Shown in pieces: positions 1-6,300 of a stretch of 9,262 nt of DNA. Made by a program: the position numbers and the translations under genes. How positions within the stretch are numbered: position 1 is the first letter of the stretch; every line of letters begins with the position of its first letter. The notes below the pieces were generated by a model that saw only the letters and a list, made by a program, of their open reading frames with translations, did no database searches and was not told the origin of the DNA. Origin of the DNA: Dehalococcoidales bacterium. Its GTDB lineage: Bacteria; Chloroflexota; Dehalococcoidia; Dehalococcoidales; UBA5627. Where the stretch lies: positions 1 through 9,262 of the forward strand of contig JAAYNN010000058.1 in NCBI GenBank assembly GCA_012520835.1, written 5' to 3'.

Positions 1-291
1 ATAGTAAAGATTTCTTTGATTAAGTCCTTTTCCATAAGATTTTTCCATTTCTTTAGCAAGGGTTCTTAGCAATTCTGCACCATACTCGGCACGCGTCTCT
101 CCTTGCATTTCTTCTTCAGCTATACGTTTTCCGATTAGCCAATTTCGAAATACCAAAGCGATATTTACCGAACTATAGGCGTAGCTTTGTGCAGAATCAA
201 CGATTTCTTTTAAATCTTGAACAATATTATCACTTTTTCTATATTTAACATATGAGCTCAAATCTTTTGGAGTCATATCAAAGTTTGCCAC
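1..291 (-). CDS. DUF1016 (YhcG-type) N-terminal domain protein, partial at left edge
   Basis: Translating the minus strand from GTG at 291 gives 97 uninterrupted codons to the window edge. The protein begins MANFDMTPKDLSSYV. It contains the hallmark run NIALVFRNWLIGKRIAEEE (about residues 45-63), then RAEYGAELL and YGKGLNQRNLYY. This is the pattern of the DUF1016 N-terminal domain, whose full-length members (E. coli YhcG relatives) carry a PDDEXK-type nuclease domain further on; that part lies outside the window. The GTG start is supported by an AAAGGA Shine-Dalgarno 8 nt upstream; an internal ATG at residue 6 is the alternative. DUF1016 genes often sit in or beside restriction-modification loci. 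Here the neighbour upstream on the same strand is a broken type IIG restriction gene, so this may be a surviving piece of a defence or accessory island. Intactness of the nuclease domain cannot be judged. Confidence 0.85.
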   Translation of the reverse strand, partial: MANFDMTPKDLSSYVKYRKSDNIVQDLKEIVDSAQSYAYSSVNIALVFRNWLIGKRIAEEEMQGETRAEYGAELLRTLAKEMEKSYGKGLNQRNLYY

Positions 292-312
292 TTAATAGTT
301 CCTTTTCAAACA

Positions 313-324
313 GTAAAATTTTAC
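313..324. promoter_or_regulatory. 12-bp perfect palindrome upstream of the DUF1016 gene
   Basis: GTAAAATTTTAC is a perfect 12-bp palindrome ending 22 bp upstream of the GTG start at 291. A TATACT hexamer on the minus strand (337-332) lies just upstream and could be a -10 box, though no convincing -35 accompanies it. The position between a candidate -10 and the gene would suit an operator. AT-rich palindromes of this size also occur by chance, so this is a suggestion only. Confidence 0.3.
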
Positions 325-345
325 CATTACCAGTATACTAAACAT

Positions 346-406
346 TGTCGAACATTTCGAAAGATTTCGATAACATTACCCGACATTCATTCAAGTTAAC
401 CCGACA
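346..406. repeat. Clustered TGTCGGGT-type repeats, possible IS-end remnant
   Basis: Read on the minus strand from 406, TGTCGGGTT is followed 21 bp later by TGTCGGGTA (385-377). Then comes a pair of TTTCGA-type repeats (ATTTCGA, AAG, ATTTCGA on the plus strand at 354-370), and the segment closes with TGTCG on the plus strand at 346. The segment therefore starts with TGTCG and ends with CGACA. Multiple short repeats beginning TGT near an end resemble the multi-repeat termini of IS21-family elements. No transposase is present and only one such end is visible, so this is at most a remnant; the IS21 comparison is from memory of the family style, not a match. Confidence 0.35.
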
Positions 407-485
407 CAAATATAATGTCTGGTTGTTGGTCTTTGACAACAATTTTCGAATTTCGTACTTTGTGGAAGCTCTGAAACCCTTTTGG

Positions 486-1212
486 TTACTTCATTTCCCT
501 CTTTAGCATTATTATGACATACTCCCCGCAGGCGGGGTCGAGTATTTTGATATTCAGGTTTTCATTATAGCTGTGTTCCTGCAAAAACCTGCCGACGGTT
601 TCTTTAACAATATAATCCGTAACGAACTTGGGCGTGTAATAAATGCCCTGTTCCTTGCGGCGCTGTTTCTTTTCCACCAGCTTGTAATTGGTATAGGCTG
701 TGCAATAAAACCCCATTTGACTGCTTCTTTATTAAGTAAACCATCGCTAATTGAAACTTTCGATAACAGCCATAGTCTATCAAAATCACATTCATAATCT
801 TCGAATGAAAAACGAATAGGAGATTTATCTCTTGATTCATTGACATTGAAAAGGTGAATTTCAGCGAAATTGGTAAGCAACGCCCAATTAATACCTTTAC
901 TGTAAGCATAGGTAACAGTCTTCTTAATATAATCGGGATTATTTAAATCGGCACTCAATTTTTTAGCTTCTACATATATTCTAGAGACGCCATTTATTTT
1001 TAAGGCATAATCAACACGACCAATTAGCGGAACATTTTCCTCCATCGAGGTTTCTTTATAATCACTCGTATCCCACCCTAGTGCATTAAGTAACGGCTCA
1101 ATAAAAGACTGCTTTGTTTGTGCTTCATTCAATTCTTTTTTTCTTTGTTATCAAGGTTTTTATACCTGCTAACAAGTTCGGCTATTTTTAATTTTGCATC
1201 TGCCTTATCCAT
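486..1212 (-). pseudogene. Decayed type IIG (Eco57I-like) restriction-methyltransferase remnant
   Basis: Reading starts at ATG 1212, which has a GGAG Shine-Dalgarno at 1223-1220. It encodes MDKADAKLKIAELVSRYKN and continues to a TGA caused by a one-base frame break in an A7 tract (T7 on the plus strand, 1136-1142). With one extra A the frame joins LNEAQTKQSFIEPLLNALGW, the HSDR_N-like nuclease domain of type IIG enzymes. RVDYAL (about 1021-1004) and VEAKKL (about 982-965) are its D...ExK-type catalytic pattern. After LLNKEAVKWGF (around 716) the frame shifts again and jumps directly to KLVEKKQRRKEQGIYYTP, the region just before the methyltransferase domain. Family members have a long helical segment (on the order of 200 residues) here, so it is missing. 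The protein then reaches SAM motif I, LDPACG, and ends in unrelated sequence (EYVIIMLKREMK, stop at 486). Catalytic motif IV (NPPY) and the specificity region are absent. It is inactive as a restriction-modification enzyme; a stray start at TTG 1132 would give only a nuclease fragment. Confidence 0.85.
524..537. repeat. GC-rich inverted repeat at the pseudogene breakpoint
   Basis: CCCCGC-AG-GCGGGG is a perfect 6-bp inverted repeat with a 2-bp centre. It overlaps the codons for PACG of SAM motif I in the broken type IIG gene. Homology to the family stops at its left edge. Short GC palindromes can promote deletion, so the breakpoint may have formed here; that mechanism is inference. Confidence 0.5.
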
Positions 1213-1251
1213 AAAATAACTCCAAGCATAAACAAGGTATTTCTTACCGCT

Positions 1252-1280
1252 ATTATAGCACTTATATTATCGTTTGTGAC
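1252..1280 (-). promoter_or_regulatory. Sigma-70-type promoter for the broken restriction gene
   Basis: On the minus strand GTCACA (1280-1275, 4 of 6 matches to TTGACA) is followed after 17 bp by a perfect TATAAT (1257-1252). Transcription would begin near 1246, about 34 nt before the ATG at 1212. The promoter is preserved although the gene is not. Confidence 0.5.
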
Positions 1281-1325
1281 CAAAAGGCAAGAATTTTTCT
1301 GACAATATCTGGTAAGGCCGCAAGT

Positions 1326-1355
1326 TTGCAGTATTATCGCCGCCGTGAGTATAAT
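1326..1355 (+). promoter_or_regulatory. Candidate promoter for yceD-rpmF
   Basis: TTGCAG (1326-1331) and a perfect TATAAT (1350-1355) are separated by 18 bp. The predicted start of transcription is around 1362, giving a leader of roughly 28 nt before the TTG start at 1390. The -35 match is weak (3 of 6). Confidence 0.45.
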
Positions 1356-1389
1356 TACTATCATAGTATTGAACTATTAAGGAATTGAA

Positions 1390-1806
1390 TTGCAGATAAA
1401 TGTTTCCGGCCTGCTTAAAGGATCGATAGGCGCTTCAAGGGATTACGAAATCAATGAGGTTGTTGATTATAGAGAGGATAATTTAACTATTCCGGTTAAC
1501 GGGCATGTCAAATTGGTCCGCACCAACCGCAGCATCCTGGTTAAGGGCAACCTCAATGTTTCGGTGAAAACAACATGCGCCCGCTGTCTGAAGGATTTCG
1601 ATTGCCCTCTTGAAATCGTTATCGAAGAGGAATACTTCCCGATACTCGACATTGGGAGCGGTTACCCGATGCCGGCGCCGGAGGAATCCGACAGCTTCAC
1701 CATCGACGAACACCAGATACTTGACATGACCGAAGCCATCAGGCAATATGCACTGCTGGCTATACCGATGAAACCCCTGTGCCGAAATAATTGTAACGGC
1801 ATTTGA
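1390..1806 (+). CDS. yceD: DUF177 (YceD-type) protein, short form
   Basis: 138 aa. DUF177/YceD proteins are coded directly upstream of rpmF in most bacteria and are linked to ribosome assembly (in plants and E. coli, 23S rRNA processing); the gene order here fits exactly. Visible family features are the CARCL motif (C63, C66), the acidic stretch IVIEEEYFP, ILDMTEAIRQYALLAIPMKPLC and C135 in CRNNC. The start is TTG, supported by AAGGA 6 nt upstream and by no ATG near it. The protein stops at CNGI, whereas typical members continue with a CPxCGxNLN segment that supplies more cysteines. No remnant of that segment is visible in the frame after the TGA, so this is either a natural short variant or a truncated copy. 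Function is by family and context. Confidence 0.85.
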   Translation: MQINVSGLLKGSIGASRDYEINEVVDYREDNLTIPVNGHVKLVRTNRSILVKGNLNVSVKTTCARCLKDFDCPLEIVIEEEYFPILDIGSGYPMPAPEESDSFTIDEHQILDMTEAIRQYALLAIPMKPLCRNNCNGI

Positions 1807-1873
1807 TTTTAAAATTTTATGTCGTTATGGTAATATAGATATTTACATACAAGGATCAGAAACGGAGTAAAAA

Positions 1874-2068
1874 ATGACACCATTACCTAAACGTAAAACG
1901 CCTAAAGCAAAACAGGGCCAAAGACGCAGTCATCTTGCTTTAACACCGAAAGCCCTGATGAATTGCCCCCAGTGCGGAAGCGCTAAACTTCAGCATCACG
2001 CCTGTACCAACTGCGGTACTTACGCTGGCAAAGAAGCAATCGAAATAAAAAGCCCGAAAAAGAAATAG
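1874..2068 (+). CDS. rpmF: 50S ribosomal protein L32
   Basis: 64 aa, the usual length for bL32, a small protein of the large ribosomal subunit. The N-terminus LPKRKTPKAKQGQRRSHLAL carries the basic rRNA-binding run with the conserved RRSH. It is followed by a four-cysteine zinc ribbon (C31, C34, C44, C47 in CPQCG and CTNCG), so this is the zinc-binding form of L32. ATG 1874 has a CGGAG Shine-Dalgarno 6 nt upstream. It lies 67 bp after the DUF177 gene, the classical yceD-rpmF pair, and is probably cotranscribed with it. Confidence 0.95.
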   Translation: MTPLPKRKTPKAKQGQRRSHLALTPKALMNCPQCGSAKLQHHACTNCGTYAGKEAIEIKSPKKK

Positions 2069-2150
2069 AAATAAACTGCTTTAACAATTGCTGTTAGAAA
2101 AACCTGATTTGCAAATTGATTTAAACGATATAAGGTCGCCCATATTCTTT

Positions 2151-2166
2151 AACCGGTACGCCGGTT
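2151..2166 (+). terminator. Weak hairpin downstream of rpmF
   Basis: AACCGG-TACG-CCGGTT is a perfect 6-bp stem with a 4-nt loop, followed by only a short T stretch. It lies 82 bp past rpmF and could attenuate read-through. The poor U-tract makes it a doubtful terminator. Confidence 0.25.
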
Positions 2167-2362
2167 TTAAACGAATAGAAAGCGGCTTTATTTATAACCG
2201 GACTCCAAGCGTCTTTTGGCCGCAATCAGCAAATATTCCAATCAGATGTTTTTGGCAATACATTCGATCAGAAGCAACAGGTTATTTGAAAAAGTTGTTG
2301 ATTATAAAACCGAATAAAGCAATATACATTTGCCTTTTTGATGCAAAATGATGTTTTCGATA

Positions 2363-2393
2363 TTAACATCGTTAAACTATGCAGTGATATAAT
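2363..2393 (+). promoter_or_regulatory. Candidate promoter for nusB-acpP
   Basis: TTAACA (2363-2368, 5 of 6) and a perfect TATAAT (2388-2393) are spaced 19 bp apart, which is slightly long. The -35 overlaps one arm of a small inverted repeat (GATGTT 2350-2355, AACATC 2365-2370). The implied leader before ATG 2428 is about 28 nt. Confidence 0.45.
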
Positions 2394-2427
2394 ATAAATA
2401 GGAAATTACGATTAAGCGGAGTAAAAA

Positions 2428-2853
2428 ATGACTGGAGCCAGAAGAAAATCAAGGGCAGTGGCACTTCAGATATTATATGAAGTGGATTCGGTCGGGCACA
2501 AACCGGAAGAAGTGATACAGCATACTCTTGCGGGAAAAGCATTGATTGAAGAAAATATCGAGTTCGTAAAGGAACTGGTATCGGGTGTGATTGATAATAA
2601 AAAACAAATCGATGCCAACATCAAAAAATTTGCCCCCTCATGGCCCATTGCCCAGATTGCCGTTATCGACCGCAATATCCTGAGGCTTGCAATATTCGAG
2701 CTTTTGTTTGATAATAAAACACCGATTAAAGTAGCTATAAACGAGGCTGTCGAGCTGGCTAAAAACTTCGGTAGCGACAGTTCTCCGAGGTTTATCAACG
2801 GTGTATTGAGCTCCGTCAGCAGCCTGGCAACCAGACAGCAAAATGGAGGCTGA
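2428..2853 (+). CDS. nusB: Transcription antitermination factor NusB
   Basis: 141 aa, the normal length for the family. NusB pairs with NusE (ribosomal protein S10) on boxA RNA to form part of the antitermination complex that keeps RNA polymerase elongating through rRNA operons. The sequence shows the N-terminal basic ARRKSRAVALQILYEVD helix (residues 4-20), the core DRNILRLAIFELLF (81-94), and the signature INEAVELAKNFG...FINGVL (about 104-127). ATG 2428 has CGGAG 6 nt upstream in a context identical to that of rpmF. The end of the gene supplies the Shine-Dalgarno for acpP, so the two are likely one transcript. Confidence 0.95.
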   Translation: MTGARRKSRAVALQILYEVDSVGHKPEEVIQHTLAGKALIEENIEFVKELVSGVIDNKKQIDANIKKFAPSWPIAQIAVIDRNILRLAIFELLFDNKTPIKVAINEAVELAKNFGSDSSPRFINGVLSSVSSLATRQQNGG

Positions 2854-2855
2854 GA

Positions 2856-3218
2856 ATGGCAACAGTTTCTGAAAGAATTAAAAAAATCATCGCTAACCAC
2901 TTTGGTATAGCTGAAAAAGATATAAAGCCCGATTCCCGTTTTATGGAGGATTTAAACGCCGATTCGCTCGATATGGTGCAACTGACCATAGCAATGGAAG
3001 AGGAATTCAGCACTCCAAAGCATGCTCTCAGTATACCGGATGAAGATGCCGATAATATCAAAACTGTACAGGATGCCATTGACTATATCAGGAATCTGGG
3101 TTCCGGCGATAGGCCGGCAAAAACCTCCGCAGAAACTACTGAAAAGGCGGAGTTAAGCGGAACGGCTAAAAAAGGTTCTTTTATCAACAAATTTTTCAAA
3201 AGACGCCACGGAAAGTAA
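2856..3218 (+). CDS. acpP: Acyl carrier protein with C-terminal basic extension
   Basis: 120 aa. The first 80 or so residues are a standard acyl carrier protein, the cytosolic carrier that holds growing fatty acids on a phosphopantetheine arm. The attachment serine is S37 in NADSLDMVQL, after the typical FMEDLNADS approach; the acidic helix AMEEEF follows and the domain ends at VQDAIDYIRNL. Bacterial ACPs usually stop about here. This one continues about 40 residues: a Gly/Thr/Glu-rich linker, then a basic, partly hydrophobic end GSFINKFFKRRHGK. The tail is in frame and uninterrupted. Its function is unknown; membrane or partner binding is possible. ATG 2856 lies 2 bp after the nusB stop, with GGAGG (2845-2849) inside nusB, implying translational coupling. 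No other fatty-acid genes are present in the window. Confidence 0.92.
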   Translation: MATVSERIKKIIANHFGIAEKDIKPDSRFMEDLNADSLDMVQLTIAMEEEFSTPKHALSIPDEDADNIKTVQDAIDYIRNLGSGDRPAKTSAETTEKAELSGTAKKGSFINKFFKRRHGK

Positions 3219-3220
3219 TA

Positions 3221-3265
3221 ACGGGATTTGCCCGGTATTTTAATTGAGACCGTCCCGTATATTTT
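3221..3265 (+). terminator. Composite hairpin terminator after acpP
   Basis: ACGGGA (3221-3226) pairs with TCCCGT (3253-3258), and directly inside, CGGT (3233-3236) pairs with ACCG (3249-3252). This forms a 10-bp stem with a 6-nt bulge, followed by ATATTTTTA. A smaller alternative stem CGGG/CCCG (3222-3225 with 3231-3234) overlaps it. It lies in the gap between convergent acpP and mfd and suits termination of the plus-strand transcript; it may also serve the opposite strand weakly. Confidence 0.6.
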
Positions 3266-3350
3266 TATCAGTACTATTCGGCAATAGTGTCCAATCAATT
3301 GTTAATTATGTTTAAAATACTGTTCTCCAGACACTACAATCGAATCTTTT

Positions 3351-6300
3351 TTATTTGATGGTATCGATTATCCGTTCCAGCGCCTTATCCCAGTCTTTGC
3401 CATACCTTTTATATTCGATGCTCAATTGCGTCCTGCCCATCGCAATACCCATTTCAGGCAATTGCAGCGTCTTTTGCCTGTCAAGCTGCAACCCCTCGAA
3501 CAGGCGCATGACGATCTTTCCGTCCTCGATAACAAGCGATTTTACACCTGCCCTGCCCGCTTTCAGCTTGATATGCGCCACAAACATCAGATTGCTGACT
3601 TCGGGAGGCATCTCACCGAAACGATCGCCAATCTCCTTTTTCAGATTGTCCAGCTCTTCCTCGTTCTTTATATCCGCTATCCTGTGATATAGATTCAACC
3701 TGACAGCCACATCGCTGACATACCATTCCGGGATTAAAGCCGTAAACGGCAAATCGACTGTTGTTTGCAGTTTACTCTTCGTTTTTGGTGCCGGCTCACC
3801 CTTCTGCTGGCGCCTGATATCGGCCACTGCTTCAGAAAGCAGGTGCGTATATAAACTGAAACCAACGGCATTGATGTGTCCGCTCTGTTTCATGCCCAGC
3901 AGATTGCCGGCGCCCCTGATTTCAAGGTCTTTCATGGCAATGCTGGCGCCGGCGCCCAGTTCGGTAGCTTCATAAATAGCATTCAGACGCTGTCGCGCCT
4001 CTTCGGTAATGCGCTTGCCTTTATCGTACAGGAAATAGGCATAAGCCAAGTTGGCTCCCCGCCCCACCCTGCCCCTCAACTGGTAAAGCTGTGTCAAACC
4101 GAATTTATCGGCCTGGTTGATAATAAGGGTATTGGCATTGGGGACATCGAGGCCTGATTCGATGATAGTGGTACAGACAAGTATATCGATATCGCCGCGC
4201 GAGAAATCGGTCATGACGTTTTCCAGTTCGCCTTCCGCCATGCGTCCGTGCGCCACGGCAATCCTGGCGGAGGGAACCAGTTCCCTGACTTTTCCGGCAA
4301 TCATGGCAATGCTCTGGACACGGTTATGCACAAAAAAGACCTGTCCGCCGCGCTCCAGTTCTTTCATAATCGCTTCTTTAACCAGCTGCCCATCGTATTC
4401 GGCAACATATGTCCTTACCGGCAAGCGCTCTTCCGGCGGCGTTTCGATAACGCTCATATCCCTTACACCCACCAGCGACATGTGCAGCGTACGCGGTATG
4501 GGTGTGGCGCTCATAGCCAGTACATCCACTTCCTTGCGGATATTTTTAAGGTATTCTTTGTGGTTGACACCGAAGCGCTGCTCTTCGTCGATGATTAAGA
4601 GACCCAGGTCTTTAAACAAAACATCTTTCTGTATCAGGCGGTGGGTACCGATGCATATATCCACCCTGCCTTCAGCCAGTTTTTCGATAATTTCCTGCTG
4701 CTGTTTATGACTGCGGAAACGGCTCAGCACCTCGATACTGACGGGGAAAGCCTTTAACCGCTGCGTAAAGGTGGCATAATGCTGTTCGGCCAGCACCGTC
4801 GTCGGCACCAGCACCGCCACCTGCTTATTATCCATTACCGCCTTGAAAGCGGCGCGCAGTGCTACTTCTGTTTTTCCGTAGCCGACATCCCCCATAATCA
4901 GCCTGTCCATCGGCTTGGCTTTAGACATATCGGCTTTAATTTCTTCCTGCGCCGTCATCTGGTCGGGTGTTTCAACATAAGGGAACGAGGCTTCCATTTC
5001 CTGCTGCCAGACGGTATCGGGGGAGAAAGAGAAACCGGGAGCTGCTTCCCTGGCTGCGTACAAATTCAACAACTCTTCGGCCACCTCTTCAACCGATTTC
5101 TGCGCTTTCTGTTTTGCCTTTGTCCAATCATGCGTTCCCAATCGATTAAGGACGGGGATTTTATCGCTGCCTCCGATATAACGTCCGACGCGGTTTATCT
5201 GATCTACCGGAACATATAATTTGTCACCCCCGGCATATTCCAGCACCATATATTCAATCGGTGAAGCCGACATCCTGGTAATACCGCCGAATTTAGCGAT
5301 GCCGTGCTCGATGTGAACCACATAATCCCCCGGATTGATATCTTCGTATCGTCTAAGTTTAGCTACCGGGCGTTTTTTAACGAATCTTCTCTGCTTGATG
5401 AACCCGAATATCTCACTGTCGGTAAAGAGATGGGTATTGCCGTTCATTATCCAGCCGCCGGCTACTGCGCCGGAGGCAATCGCTATTTCACCGAATGCCG
5501 GCATTTTATCTTTTTCTTTATCAAGATTGACGGCAAAAATATCCGCTTCTTCCAGCATTGCAGACAGGCGTTTGGCTTGATGAGTCAGGGCAATTACTCT
5601 CTTCTTGGATGAAAGCAGGCTACTGACTTCGCCGGCGAATTGAGACAGATTGCCGCTGAAACTCGGCGCCGCCGAAAAATCGAGGCGGGTTGTCTCGCCC
5701 CATGAAACCAGGTTGATTTTTTGCCTGTTGTTCAGCCGGGATTCAATATCCGCAACAGCAAAACACGGCGATGGATAATTGCGGGGTAATTCCCGCCTGG
5801 CAAGCTTATCCTGCCTCAGTTGCTCCGCTTCCTCAGCCATAAACTCGACTGCTTGATAAATACTGTGCGGCTCATCCATAACAATAAGAGCCCGGGGCGG
5901 CAGGTAATCCAGAATGCTGCCATTATTGAATATGGGGGCATAAAATTGCTTCCCGACCGGCATGCGCCCCTCCGAAAACATGTTAAATTCATGTCTATAC
6001 TGCATCTTTATATCGGCATTGAGGCCTGATAGATCGATGGCATTGATTGTTTGCCTTAATTGCGGCTCTTCCATTAAAAAGGGTGTCACCAGTTCGCTGG
6101 CCAGCCCGATTTCAATCCCGGCAACAGCCTCAAGTGAACGCTGCGTTTGCGGGTCGAAAAAGCGCAGGCTGTCGATGGTGTTGCCCATAAATTCCATTCT
6201 GACCGGTTTATTGGATGTCAGGGGGTAGATATCCACTATTCCGCCGCGATGGCTCATGCTACCCGGCAGTTCCACAATGCTCTCGCTCTTATATCCCAGA

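Larger units (their letters stand above)
2069..2427. other. 359-bp intergenic region between rpmF and nusB
   Basis: No convincing gene is seen. An open frame from TTG 2088 to 2351 (87 codons) exists on the plus strand, but it has no Shine-Dalgarno and its protein is unlike anything I recognise, so I treat it as chance. The region holds a small hairpin at 2151-2166 and a probable nusB promoter at its right end. Confidence 0.6.

Noticed and set aside
423..442. TTGTTG/CAACAA hairpin followed by TTTT
   Set aside because: AT-rich stem on the strand opposite to both flanking genes; no transcript to terminate.
554..1132. Treating the 192-aa frame as an intact nuclease gene
   Set aside because: It starts at an internal TTG after a frameshift, and its last 50 or so residues are out of frame with the methyltransferase segment; it is part of the pseudogene.
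2088..2351. 87-codon open frame between rpmF and nusB
   Set aside because: TTG start with no Shine-Dalgarno, protein without recognisable pattern, and the nusB promoter lies just after it; likely chance.
3273..3336. Small inverted repeats in the acpP-mfd gap (ACTATT/AATAGT at 3273-3288; TAGTGTC/GACACTA at 3285-3336)
   Set aside because: Short, AT-rich or widely spaced, overlapping each other, with no element or gene between them; not enough to call a feature.
4117..4710. 197-codon plus-strand frame inside mfd
   Set aside because: Lies fully antisense to the helicase motor of Mfd, whose motifs are intact; Ser/Thr-rich translation is typical of a shadow frame.
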